Below are positions 17,321-25,271 of a stretch of DNA of 64,000 nt, piece after piece. The position numbers and the translations under genes are program-made. Within the stretch, counting starts at the first letter, position 1; each line of letters opens with the position of its first letter. The notes beneath the pieces were generated by a model that searched no databases, was not told the DNA's origin, and was given only the letters and a program-made list of their open reading frames with translations. The stretch is from Bacteroidales bacterium (GTDB taxonomy: Bacteria; Bacteroidota; Bacteroidia; Bacteroidales; UBA3663), in the NCBI GenBank assembly GCA_017449065.1, contig JAFSKF010000052.1, positions 62,001-126,000 of the forward strand. The letters are read 5' to 3'.

Positions 17321-17908
17321 TTAATAAAGTTTGTCATTGATATCGAAATCGAAACTTGTCAGATCTTTCAGACACGAATGCCTCAGATCCTTATCACTCA
17401 AAATGGCATCCTGCACCGGAATGCGCCAATCGATGCCCAACGAGGCATCCTGAATACTGATTCCGGCATCAGCTTCCGGATGATAGAACTCATCGCACTT
17501 ATATTGGAAAACCGCCGTCTCACTCAATACAGCAAAACCGTGAGCAAAGCCGCGCGGAACCAAAAACTGCAGATGATTCTCTTCGGTAAGTTCAACGGCC
17601 ACATGCTGACCGAACGTGGGACTTCCCTTTCGAATATCGACTGCCACATCGAGCACGGCACCTTTCACACAGCGTACCAACTTGGTTTGCGTGTAAGGCA
17701 TGCGCTGGTAATGAAGACCGCGCATGACTCCATAGGACGACATAGATTCATTGTCTTGCACGAAATTGATTCTGTGTCCGATAAGGGGAACGACCTTTTC
17801 ATCGAATTCCCTTTGCGAAAACGACTCGAAGAAATAGCCGCGTGCATCCTTGAAAACTCGGGGCTCTAAAACCAATACGCCAGGAATGGAAGTTTCAATT
17901 ACGTTCAT
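17321..17908 (-). CDS. rfbC: dTDP-4-dehydrorhamnose 3,5-epimerase
   Basis: The product is a 195-residue cupin-fold epimerase that acts just before RfbD in dTDP-rhamnose synthesis. Sequence landmarks are LEPRVFKDARGYFFESF near the N-terminus, NFVQDNESMSSYGVMRGLHY with the catalytic histidine, LVRCVKGAVLDVAVDIRKGS and VPRGFAHGFAVLSETA. Length is normal. The ATG lies a single base after the stop of the outer-membrane barrel gene, so that gene and rfbC share a transcript. Confidence 0.95.
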   Translation of the reverse strand: MNVIETSIPGVLVLEPRVFKDARGYFFESFSQREFDEKVVPLIGHRINFVQDNESMSSYGVMRGLHYQRMPYTQTKLVRCVKGAVLDVAVDIRKGSPTFGQHVAVELTEENHLQFLVPRGFAHGFAVLSETAVFQYKCDEFYHPEADAGISIQDASLGIDWRIPVQDAILSDKDLRHSCLKDLTSFDFDINDKLY

Positions 17909-17909
17909 A

Positions 17910-18623
17910 TCAATAAATTTGTTTGTTTCGTGGGATTCTGATCCGATGATGGAACCACAATGCCATCACAATCTGTACGGTGTTGTTTCGCGATGTCTCG
18001 AATACATCAGCCTTGGTATCGGGGAAAATGTTTCCCAAACCGAAATAATAACGACCCTGTAATTGCAGGCTTAACTGGTTCGAAAACTTGAACTCATAGC
18101 CCAAGCCTGCCTGAATGCCATAGTCGAACTTATATTCAACGCCCATGTCATGGTGAGCATATCCGTGATTGGAAGATGCGGCAATCGTTGGAAAATTAGC
18201 ATCGAGGGTGGCAGAAGTCTTGTCTGCTAAGAAATATCCTAATTTCGGACCGACATCGAATGAGATCTCATTACGTTTGCCGGCATTGAAATAGACATGT
18301 GCCATCAAAGGCACTTCCAGATAAGTCAGGTCTCGCTGAAAACTGTATTGCGGATAACTGTCGAAACGGTCCTTGATGCCTCGACGCGTCAGCAGGACTT
18401 CCGCCTGCAAACCGAAAAACTTTTCCTCGATATAGCGGACAGCCACACCTGCCGTATAACCCCGTGCCATGCTGGTGGTGACCGACGGATCGAACTCGTA
18501 GTCACTAAGTGCCACACCGCCCAATGCCGCAAACTGAAATTCTCTTGGCACCTTGGGCTGTGCCCAGACGGACGTTGCAAACAAGGCAAACAGCAGAAGA
18601 ATAATCGGACGTATATGTTTCAT
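17910..18623 (-). CDS. Outer-membrane beta-barrel protein (porin-like, PF13568-type)
   Basis: From the ATG at 18623 the protein is 237 residues and begins with a clear signal peptide (MKHIRPIILLLFALFATSVWA, then Gln-Pro). The rest is alternating hydrophobic and aromatic strands ending in an aromatic-rich last strand. It looks like the small barrels common in Bacteroidales. An in-frame start eight codons earlier would precede the signal peptide and is less likely. It lies between a periplasmic-binding-fold gene and rfbC with almost no spacing. It may be an export or surface partner of the glycan locus, or simply sit at its head; that role is inferred. The fold call is moderately sure, function unknown. 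Confidence 0.75.
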   Translation of the reverse strand: MKHIRPIILLLFALFATSVWAQPKVPREFQFAALGGVALSDYEFDPSVTTSMARGYTAGVAVRYIEEKFFGLQAEVLLTRRGIKDRFDSYPQYSFQRDLTYLEVPLMAHVYFNAGKRNEISFDVGPKLGYFLADKTSATLDANFPTIAASSNHGYAHHDMGVEYKFDYGIQAGLGYEFKFSNQLSLQLQGRYYFGLGNIFPDTKADVFETSRNNTVQIVMALWFHHRIRIPRNKQIY

Positions 18624-18649
18624 CGGATAAACAGATAACAAAAACAAGA

Positions 18650-20212
18650 TTACCTGATTTCAAATTTCTCGATTGTGGTAGAGGGCTTGAAATGAACCAG
18701 ACAGAAACCGGTATTCTGTAAGCACTGGCCCTCGTTCTGTTCGAAATTCAGCACACTCTGCAAGGTCTCGACAGGCATATCCGAATGATCTGCCTCCATG
18801 ACACGCCGGCTACCCAATTTGGCAAAAGCGTATGTTGCCACATCGTAACCTAACATTCCATATTTCGGATAAAGCGGAAGCAAGTCGCTACCGAACCAAT
18901 AGCGGTAATCTTCATAAAACGCCTGCACCTGGGAATCGAACGGATTGGCATAGAACTTGGTGAACATCCAAACGTTCAGGTCGTAGAAGAATTCCATAAA
19001 ATCGTTGGTATATTTCTGCCATTCCGGATAACCCAACACAGCAATCTGCCGGGAATTGTCGGAGCGCAGAGCATTATCCGACCGAAGGGTATCGCCTGTC
19101 AGTTGCACCCCATCCGGAATCACAACTTCTTCCATGCCGGGATTGGCATCGAGGAACAACTTGTTCTTCAGACTGGGGAAGAACCGGCGTAACATAGCAG
19201 TCGCCTGAATTTCGCTGTTTGGAGTTTCGAGCACATAGAAGACGTTGGTACCCGACAGATTCAGCGCGGAATCCATACTGACCACCGAATACGGGTCATT
19301 GAATGTGTAATCGCTATAATCGATTCCCCTGCTCCGCAATTCGGTTCTCAGCAGATTTGGGAACGGATCCAAATCGACCGTGAACAATGTATCTTTCACA
19401 AAGACGAACTGGTAATCGTGGAAACGCTCGATAAGTTCGGTTTGCAAGCGAGCGTAAAACGAGGTCTTAGGTGCGTTCAGCTGGAATAAATGGGTATAAC
19501 CTTCCACCAATTCTTTCCGGTAAGAGAAAGGACTGATAACCGGAATCTGATGACTTTCTCCGAACAAAGCCACCTGATCGACGTCTGCCGGATTCATCGG
19601 AGCCACAATCATCTGGGCCTGGAGCAAAGCTTCATCGGTCAGGATATCGCTCAAAGGACGCGTTGTCAGGTCGTAAGCCAGCACCCGCACATGCTTCCCC
19701 TCCTGCTGTGCCTGATTAACTGCCAACAGGAATCCCTTGTAGAACTCCACCATGCGCATTTGCATTTCGTCCTGCTTGGTGTTCTCCGATGCCAGATAGA
19801 ACGGAAGAATCACAGCTACGACGATTTCATTAGCCGGACGCCGCTGCACCGTCACAGGCTGGGTGACCTCCGGCTTTGTCTGTTCCGGTTCCGGCGTCGG
19901 TTCAACCACTGGCGAAGGTTCCACTGGAGCCGGTTCTACGCCTACTCTCTTTGCCAGCGTGTCGGCATGGATGGTAGGCTCATTTGTTTTTTTCTTTCCC
20001 CGCTTTCTGAACTTCAACGCGTTTTTACCGTTCTGTTCGGTTTGTTCGAAGGAAACCGTTTCCTGCTTTTCCTCCTTGGCCTTCACGGCCGCATCCAGCT
20101 TGGCATCGCGTTTTCCCTTTAATGGAGTGAATGTTAAGGACTGTGCCTGCAGTCCGTCTGCCAAGACGAAAGCCAGCACGAGCGTCATCAGTATGTTCAA
20201 CAATTTCTTCAT
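18650..20212 (-). CDS. Secreted type-1 periplasmic-binding-fold protein
   Basis: The 520-residue product starts at the ATG at 20212 with a signal peptide (MKKLLNILMTLVLAFVLADG, cleavage near LQAQ). A charged and proline-rich linker to about residue 135 follows. Then comes a Leu/Ile/Val-binding-protein-like bilobal domain from EIVVAVILPFYLA to the C-terminus, with MIVAPMNPADVDQV and QIPVISPFSYRKELVEGY. The open frame continues upstream to 20770 but would run across the tsaD start and both promoters, so that extension is rejected. It is the first gene of the long polysaccharide operon, 20 bases downstream of a near-consensus promoter. Similar proteins in Bacteroidales sometimes carry LysM domains; none is seen here. 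Ligand unknown. Confidence 0.75.
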   Translation of the reverse strand: MKKLLNILMTLVLAFVLADGLQAQSLTFTPLKGKRDAKLDAAVKAKEEKQETVSFEQTEQNGKNALKFRKRGKKKTNEPTIHADTLAKRVGVEPAPVEPSPVVEPTPEPEQTKPEVTQPVTVQRRPANEIVVAVILPFYLASENTKQDEMQMRMVEFYKGFLLAVNQAQQEGKHVRVLAYDLTTRPLSDILTDEALLQAQMIVAPMNPADVDQVALFGESHQIPVISPFSYRKELVEGYTHLFQLNAPKTSFYARLQTELIERFHDYQFVFVKDTLFTVDLDPFPNLLRTELRSRGIDYSDYTFNDPYSVVSMDSALNLSGTNVFYVLETPNSEIQATAMLRRFFPSLKNKLFLDANPGMEEVVIPDGVQLTGDTLRSDNALRSDNSRQIAVLGYPEWQKYTNDFMEFFYDLNVWMFTKFYANPFDSQVQAFYEDYRYWFGSDLLPLYPKYGMLGYDVATYAFAKLGSRRVMEADHSDMPVETLQSVLNFEQNEGQCLQNTGFCLVHFKPSTTIEKFEIR

Positions 20213-20238
20213 GTGCGTATATACGTGAAAATCGGTCG

Positions 20239-20270
20239 CAAAGGTAGTTCTTTTTACCGAATTCTCCAAA
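20239..20270 (-). promoter_or_regulatory. Promoter of the 20-kb polysaccharide operon
   Basis: On the minus strand, TTTG (20267-20270) is followed after exactly 20 bases by TACCTTTG (20239-20246). This is a full match to the Bacteroidota consensus. Transcription should start near 20232, giving a leader of about 20 bases before the ATG at 20212. No comparable promoter was found inside the operon down to 143. Confidence 0.8.
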
Positions 20271-20316
20271 CAATATTGAAAAAAAGTACACACACGCGAT
20301 ATTTTTTCATTTTTTC

Positions 20317-20348
20317 CTTGTCGGTTTCGTTTTTTTATTGTATCTTCG
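20317..20348 (+). promoter_or_regulatory. Promoter of tsaD operon
   Basis: CTTG (20317-20320), a 20-base spacer, then TATCTTCG (20341-20348). Each box differs from the TTTG / TAnnTTTG consensus by one base, and the spacing is optimal. It faces tsaD and is divergent from the polysaccharide operon promoter 47 bases away. Confidence 0.55.
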
Positions 20349-20441
20349 CGGCGCCCAAGTATGGACCCGCGTGCCCACATCCCATCTTTCGGGCAAAATA
20401 AAATGATCAGATAAGTTATTTCAAACGTATTTTTGTATTCA

Positions 20442-21467
20442 ATGAGTACAATTATTTTAGGCATAGAATCTTCGTGCGACGACACTTCTGCAGCTGTCCT
20501 TAAAGACGGTGTTTTGCTTTCGAACGTAATTGCCAGCCAATCGGTGCACGAGGCATACGGCGGCGTGGTTCCGGAACTCGCCTCCCGTGCACACCAACAG
20601 AATATTGTCCCGGTAGTCAGCGAAGCCATCAAACGCGCCGGCATCACTTCAGCAGATCTCTCTGCCATCGCCTTTACCCGAGGCCCGGGCCTGATGGGTT
20701 CTCTGCTGGTCGGTTTATCGTTTGCCAAAGGACTTGCTTCTGCTTTGAATATTCCAATGATTGACGTCAACCATCTTCAGGGACACGTGATGGCACATTT
20801 TGTCATGGAGAAGGACGTCCCAAAGGATGTTCCGACCTATCCGTTTCTCTGTCTCCTGGTTTCGGGCGGCAACAGCCAGATTATCCGTGTCAACAGTTAC
20901 AAAGACATGGAGGTGATCGGTCAGACCATCGACGATGCTGCCGGAGAAGCCTTCGACAAATGTGCCAAAGTGATGGGCCTGGGCTATCCGGGCGGACCAG
21001 TCATCAACCGGCTGGCCAACGAAGGCGATCCGAAAAAGTTCAAATTCGCTAAACCGCACATCGAGGGCCTGAACTATTCTTTCTCCGGATTGAAGACCTC
21101 GTTCCTCTACACGTTGCGCGACGAACTGAAAAAAGACCCGGACTTCATCGAAAAGAACAAGGCAGACCTTTGCGCGTCGTTGCAGGCAACCATCGTCGAT
21201 ATCCTGATGGATAAGGTAAAAAAAGCCGTAAAACAGACAGGTATCAAGCAGGTGGCTGTCAGCGGCGGCGTCTCAGCCAACAGCGGTGTTCGCGACGGAC
21301 TCTCTGCATTGGGTGAAAAATACGGATGGAAAGTCTTCCTTCCCCCGTTCAAATTCACCACCGACAATGCAGCCATGATTGCCATCGTCGGGCAGCATAA
21401 GTTCCTCGATCGGGATTTCTGCCCCTTCGATGCACCGTCGTTTGCCCGCGTCACCGACAAATTCTAA
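20442..21467 (+). CDS. tsaD: tRNA N6-adenosine threonylcarbamoyltransferase
   Basis: TsaD transfers threonylcarbamoyl to A37 of ANN-decoding tRNAs. The 341-residue protein opens with ILGIESSCDDTSAAVLKDG. It has the metal-binding HLQGHVMAHF, the LLVSGGNSQI nucleotide segment and a late TDNAAMIAIVGQ. Length is normal. The ATG at 20442 is chosen over an upstream in-frame TTG at 20433, which would only add three residues. Three genes follow in the same direction with gaps of 11-15 bases. Confidence 0.96.
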   Translation: MSTIILGIESSCDDTSAAVLKDGVLLSNVIASQSVHEAYGGVVPELASRAHQQNIVPVVSEAIKRAGITSADLSAIAFTRGPGLMGSLLVGLSFAKGLASALNIPMIDVNHLQGHVMAHFVMEKDVPKDVPTYPFLCLLVSGGNSQIIRVNSYKDMEVIGQTIDDAAGEAFDKCAKVMGLGYPGGPVINRLANEGDPKKFKFAKPHIEGLNYSFSGLKTSFLYTLRDELKKDPDFIEKNKADLCASLQATIVDILMDKVKKAVKQTGIKQVAVSGGVSANSGVRDGLSALGEKYGWKVFLPPFKFTTDNAAMIAIVGQHKFLDRDFCPFDAPSFARVTDKF

Positions 21468-21479
21468 AGCATTTCGCCT

Positions 21480-22154
21480 ATGATATTGCCATTGCTTGCT
21501 ATCACCATAGCCACAACCCTCCCCTGGGACACTGCCTACATTGACGAGCAGACCTATATCGACAACTTGGCTGACACGGTCCAAAGTGCCAGCCGGTCGT
21601 TCATCGGTCCGGGACCGATTCTGGTTCATTTTGAAGCGGAAATCGACCCGACTACGATGACTTATTTCGCCTGGGAAATTGCAAGCGATACGCAGTTCAA
21701 CGATATCGAATACCGGTTCTACGAAACCGACGTCGATTACACATTCTCAGAATCCGGCACCTATTATGCCCGTTTCGTGACCGACAACGCTGACAATACA
21801 GCGGCAACGGAATCGGAGCCTTATTCCATCCAAGTGACAGAATCATTATTACAGATTCCGAACCTGATTACCCCGGATTCGCCATCGGGCACCAATCAGG
21901 TATTCAAGGTGAAATATCAGTCGCTGACAAGTTTCGAGATGTGGGTCTATAACCGTTGGGGGCAACAGCTGTTCCACACCAAGGATCCGGCAGAAGGCTG
22001 GGACGGAACGCAAGGAGGAAAAGCCGTACCGACAGGTGCCTACTATTACATGGTGAAAGCCACCGGCACAGACGGAATCAAATATCGTCGCAAGGGTGAC
22101 ATCAACGTGCTACGTGTCAAAAAAGTGGATAATAGCACTACAGGCAGTTACTAA
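21480..22154 (+). CDS. Secreted protein with T9SS type-B sorting domain
   Basis: This 224-residue protein has a short hydrophobic N-terminus and an Ig-like middle (about 45-120). Its C-terminal domain has the hallmarks of the CHU_C / gliding-motility-associated type-B sorting signal: PNLITPDSPSGTNQVFKV, then VYNRWGQQLFHT and GWDGT, then GAYYYMVKATGTDG. Such domains direct proteins through the type IX secretion system in other Bacteroidota. Type IX components are not in the window, and many Bacteroides lack a full system. It sits between tsaD and a lytic transglycosylase. Its role is unknown. Confidence 0.75.
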   Translation: MILPLLAITIATTLPWDTAYIDEQTYIDNLADTVQSASRSFIGPGPILVHFEAEIDPTTMTYFAWEIASDTQFNDIEYRFYETDVDYTFSESGTYYARFVTDNADNTAATESEPYSIQVTESLLQIPNLITPDSPSGTNQVFKVKYQSLTSFEMWVYNRWGQQLFHTKDPAEGWDGTQGGKAVPTGAYYYMVKATGTDGIKYRRKGDINVLRVKKVDNSTTGSY

Positions 22155-22169
22155 TTCCATTTGTATATT

Positions 22170-23138
22170 GTGAAAAAGAATCTTCTTCTTTGTTTAACGC
22201 TCATCGCTTTGGCAGGAGCCGGTTTCTCTTTTCTGGCGTTCCGCTCATCCAGGAACCTGAAGCCGGAATTACCGATGATGCTGTCTTATTCAGCGACACC
22301 TCGCTTTGAACCGGAGTTCGATATTTACGGACAGAAAGTCGATTTGCGACGTTTCGACATGCACGAACGCTTTGAACGTGAGCTGACCAATATGTGCTAC
22401 TCGCATACCAACACTTTGCTCACCCTGAAACGTGCCAACCGCCTCTTTCCCATCATTATCCCGATTCTGAAAGAGGAAAATATTCCCGCAGACTTCATCT
22501 TCCTATGCTGCATCGAGAGCAACCTGAACATACGTGCCGTTTCACCGGTCAAGGCTGCAGGCCTGTGGCAGTTTATGGCAGAAACCGGACGTCGTTACGG
22601 TTTACAGATCGATTCGGAAGTCGATGAACGCTACAACACGGAGAAAGCGACTCGTGCGGCTTGCAAATATTTCCGCGAAGCCTACGAGAAGTATCATGAC
22701 TGGAATACGGTAGCCGCATCCTACAATGCCGGACAGAATGGTATTTCCCGACGTCTGGAATCTCAGCAACAGACAACCGCCCTTGACCTCCTTCTGGCAG
22801 AAGAGACCTCTCGGTATATGTTCCGCATCATGGCCATGAAAGAGATTTTCCGGGATCCGTACCATTATGGTTTCGTGCTTTACAGCGACCAGCTCTACCG
22901 TCCTATAGGCACAAAAGCGGTAAAGGTTTCACACACGATTCAGAACCTGACAGAATGGGCGGAAAAACAAGGATGCAGCTATTATCATCTGAAAGAGTTT
23001 AATCCGTGGCTTCGCGACAATAAGCTCACCGTCCGCTCCGGCAAGGAATACACCATCCTGATTCCGAATCCCGACGATATGCAATACGACGGCAAAACCT
23101 TCCCGATTTACAATCCCGACTGGGTGGTCGATAAGTAA
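22170..23138 (+). CDS. Lytic transglycosylase (MltD-like, SLT domain)
   Basis: The enzyme should cleave peptidoglycan glycan strands, leaving anhydro-muramyl ends. From a GTG at 22170 the protein is 322 residues and starts with MKKNLLLCLTLIALAGAGF, a signal peptide or membrane anchor. The SLT domain (about 95-220) has the catalytic glutamate in CCIESNLNIRAVSPVKAAGL (Glu116), then LWQFMAETGRRYGLQ and AASYNAGQNG. The C-terminal part resembles a degenerate LysM-like region (residues 255-310). A TTG start at 22161 would add three residues. No ATG is available. Confidence 0.88.
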   Translation: MKKNLLLCLTLIALAGAGFSFLAFRSSRNLKPELPMMLSYSATPRFEPEFDIYGQKVDLRRFDMHERFERELTNMCYSHTNTLLTLKRANRLFPIIIPILKEENIPADFIFLCCIESNLNIRAVSPVKAAGLWQFMAETGRRYGLQIDSEVDERYNTEKATRAACKYFREAYEKYHDWNTVAASYNAGQNGISRRLESQQQTTALDLLLAEETSRYMFRIMAMKEIFRDPYHYGFVLYSDQLYRPIGTKAVKVSHTIQNLTEWAEKQGCSYYHLKEFNPWLRDNKLTVRSGKEYTILIPNPDDMQYDGKTFPIYNPDWVVDK

Positions 23139-23149
23139 CCGAAATTGCC

Positions 23150-23788
23150 ATGATCGAATATCTTGACAACCTCGACAAAGAGCTGATTCTGTGGCTCAAC
23201 TATGACGGCGGACCCTGGTTTGACCAGTTGTGGTACTTTGTGGCTGGGAAATTCACCTGGTTGCCTTTGTACCTCTTCCTGCTGTGGCTGCTGTACCGGC
23301 AGTGCAAACCGCTGAAGTTTCATGGCAAGCATTTTGTCTTAATTCTGCTGATCACAGTACTGGTAGTCGTGTTATGCGACCAGATTGCTTCGGGATTGAT
23401 CAAACACTGGGTGGAACGGCCTCGTCCCTCGCGTTCCGATTCAGGGATTTCCGACATGATCCATATTGTCAACCATTACCGTGGCGGACATTACGGCTTT
23501 GTGTCCAGCCACGCCTCCAACACCTGGGGAATCGCCCTTTGGTTCATGCTGCTTTGGCGCAAAGGCGGACAATTCCGTCCGCTTAAGCAAGGCATGGGCA
23601 TTATTTTTACCGTCCTTATTGCCTACTCCATCTTGAATTGTTACAGTCGCATTTATCTCGGAGTTCACTATCCCGGCGACATCCTCGGAGGACTGGTTGT
23701 CGGCACTATCGTGGCACTTTTTTGCTACTTTGTGGTATATCGATATACCAAAAAATGGCTTAAAATTGACAATTCTTCGTCCAACTAA
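23150..23788 (+). CDS. PAP2-family membrane phosphatase
   Basis: This 212-residue membrane protein has about five hydrophobic segments and the three PAP2 phosphatase motifs: KHWVERPRP, SSHASNTWG and SRIYLGVHYPGD. Members dephosphorylate undecaprenyl pyrophosphate, lipid A or phosphatidic acids at the periplasmic face. The position after a lytic transglycosylase fits envelope lipid recycling, but the substrate is not determined by sequence. It is the last gene of the tsaD run. Confidence 0.88.
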   Translation: MIEYLDNLDKELILWLNYDGGPWFDQLWYFVAGKFTWLPLYLFLLWLLYRQCKPLKFHGKHFVLILLITVLVVVLCDQIASGLIKHWVERPRPSRSDSGISDMIHIVNHYRGGHYGFVSSHASNTWGIALWFMLLWRKGGQFRPLKQGMGIIFTVLIAYSILNCYSRIYLGVHYPGDILGGLVVGTIVALFCYFVVYRYTKKWLKIDNSSSN

Positions 23789-23807
23789 TCATTTTCTCTG
23801 AAAAACA

Positions 23808-23839
23808 TTTGGACGTTACAAAGTTTTTTTCTATCTTTG
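23808..23839 (+). promoter_or_regulatory. rpmE2 promoter
   Basis: TTTG (23808-23811), 20 bases, TATCTTTG (23832-23839): a perfect Bacteroidota promoter. Transcription should begin near 23846, giving a leader of about 100 bases before the L31 start codon. Confidence 0.85.
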
Positions 23840-23846
23840 CACCCGC

Positions 23847-23946
23847 AATTAAAAACAGCTTTGGCCTATTGAAAGCGTACAAGAAAGGTTTTACCTTTGC
23901 CAATCGGAGCCGCTCAAGGTAGGGTCTCAGCATAAAAAACAATAAT
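23847..23946 (+). promoter_or_regulatory. Structured leader of rpmE2, candidate ribosomal-protein leader
   Basis: The 100-base untranslated leader contains a perfect hairpin AAAGGT/ACCTTT (23884-23889 with 23893-23898). It is enclosed by TTGGC (23861-23865) pairing with GCCAA (23899-23903). Leaders that bind their own ribosomal protein are common for L31 in other phyla. The pairing is seen directly; autoregulation is inferred. Confidence 0.4.
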
Positions 23947-24198
23947 ATGAAAAAAGGTATTCATCCCGAAAACTATCGTCCTGTTGTATTCAAGGACATG
24001 TCTAATGAAGTGACATTCATCTCACGTTCTACAGTTAACACAAAAGAGACCATCGAGATTGATGGCGTAGAGTATCCTTTGGTAAAGCTTGAAATCACTT
24101 CAGCCAGCCACCCATTCTACACTGGCAAGCACAAGCTCGTCGATACTGCAGGTCGTGTTGATAAGTTCTTGAACCGCTACAAAAAGATCAGCAAGTAA
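23947..24198 (+). CDS. rpmE2: 50S ribosomal protein L31, type B
   Basis: This 83-residue protein of the large ribosomal subunit begins [20 protein letters not shown] and contains [23 protein letters not shown]. It has no CxxC zinc motif, so it is the zinc-independent (type B) form. It stands alone with its own promoter, a structured leader and a downstream intrinsic terminator. Confidence 0.97.
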   Translation: MKKGIHPENYRPVVFKDMSNEVTFISRSTVNTKETIEIDGVEYPLVKLEITSASHPFYTGKHKLVDTAGRVDKFLNRYKKISK

Positions 24199-24222
24199 TT
24201 GCTAATCCTATCATAAAAAACT

Positions 24223-24259
24223 AAAGAGGCAGACACGCTATGTGTTTGCCTCTTTTTTG
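24223..24259 (+). terminator. Intrinsic terminator after rpmE2
   Basis: AAAGAGGC (24223-24230) pairs with GCCTCTTT (24248-24255), with an inner ACAC/GTGT pairing, and a run of T follows. It lies 25 bases after the rpmE2 stop. Confidence 0.85.
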
Positions 24260-24380
24260 TGCTCCCACCCTTTTTGCTGAGCCTATGCTCTCACATTACT
24301 GCCAAAATGTCGTATCTTTATATTGGCATGATTTTTGCTACGTTATACGTACACGGTACAGAAAATATAAATAGCAACGA

Positions 24381-25238
24381 ATGAAAAAGAGAATCAGCAC
24401 TTCGACAGAGACTATCGCACGCAAAGACCTGAAAGCGGTGGAATACTATACTACGCAGGTGGAGCGCAACAGCTTGCTTACGGAAGAGGAAGAAAAAGAG
24501 ATTGCCAGCAAGGCACATCAAGGAGATCAGGACGCCATCGACAAGCTGGTGACCGGAAACCTGCGCTTTGCCTTCCAGATTGCCAAAAACTACATCGGTA
24601 TGGGCATTCCGTTCGAAGACCTGATTCAGGAAGCCAACTTCGGACTGACCCGTGCTGCCCGCGATTTCGACCCTGCACAAGGTGTCCGATTTATTAGCTA
24701 TGCCGTCTATCGTATCCAGGAAGCCTGCACGTATGCCATCAACAAATATAGCCGTACCATTCATGTGCCTCGTGAAAAGTCGGAATTAATTGGCAAAATC
24801 AACCGCACTATTCAGGAGATGAAGATGGAATCGTCGAGTGAAGAAGTAGATTATGAAAATGTTGCAAAACTGCTCGATCTGAAAGAAGCGGATGTGAAGG
24901 AAGCCCTCTCGTGGGACAAGCCCATCAGTTCCATCGACAATGCCTTCGACGAGGACGGAGACCTCACAATAGGAGGCACGTTGGCTGGTGACGACTTTGC
25001 TGATGCCAACCTGATGAAGCAAGCAGACCAACAGCAATTGTGCCGCTTCCTGCATGCCACCCTCAACGAAAACCAGCTTTATGTCATTAAGCACTATTAC
25101 GGCATCGGAAGCAAAGCACGCACCTTTGCCGAGATTGCCGCAGAGATGTCACTTTCCAGCGAGCGCGTCCGACAGATCCGCAACGAAAGCCTGAAAGCCA
25201 TGCGCAGCAAGGGAAGGCTTTTTAAACTCTCGGAATAA
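24381..25238 (+). CDS. Alternative RpoD/SigA-like sigma factor
   Basis: The 285-residue sigma-70 factor has regions 1.2 to 4.2: LVTGNLRFAFQIAKNYIGMG (region 2.1-2.2), IPFEDLIQEANFGLTRAARD, FDPAQGVRFISYAVYRIQEA (2.3-2.4) and a C-terminal helix-turn-helix with FAEIAAEMSLSSERVRQIRN. The primary sigma of Bacteroidota reads roughly WWIRQSI at 2.3; this one reads VYRIQEACTYAINKYSRT, so it is probably a group-2-like alternative factor. A lone TATCTTTA (24313-24320) lies upstream with no good partner box. Its regulon and signal are not apparent. Confidence 0.88.
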   Translation: MKKRISTSTETIARKDLKAVEYYTTQVERNSLLTEEEEKEIASKAHQGDQDAIDKLVTGNLRFAFQIAKNYIGMGIPFEDLIQEANFGLTRAARDFDPAQGVRFISYAVYRIQEACTYAINKYSRTIHVPREKSELIGKINRTIQEMKMESSSEEVDYENVAKLLDLKEADVKEALSWDKPISSIDNAFDEDGDLTIGGTLAGDDFADANLMKQADQQQLCRFLHATLNENQLYVIKHYYGIGSKARTFAEIAAEMSLSSERVRQIRNESLKAMRSKGRLFKLSE

Positions 25239-25271
25239 TCGCACTCTGATTACTCGGAATACTTAGACTCT

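Noticed and set aside
20213-20770. Upstream extension of the periplasmic-binding-fold gene (186 extra codons)
   Set aside because: It crosses two good promoters and the tsaD start on the other strand; the signal peptide begins at 20212.
24313-24320. TATCTTTA as promoter of the sigma factor gene
   Set aside because: Last base differs from the consensus and no TTTG lies at the right distance; kept only as a remark in the gene entry.
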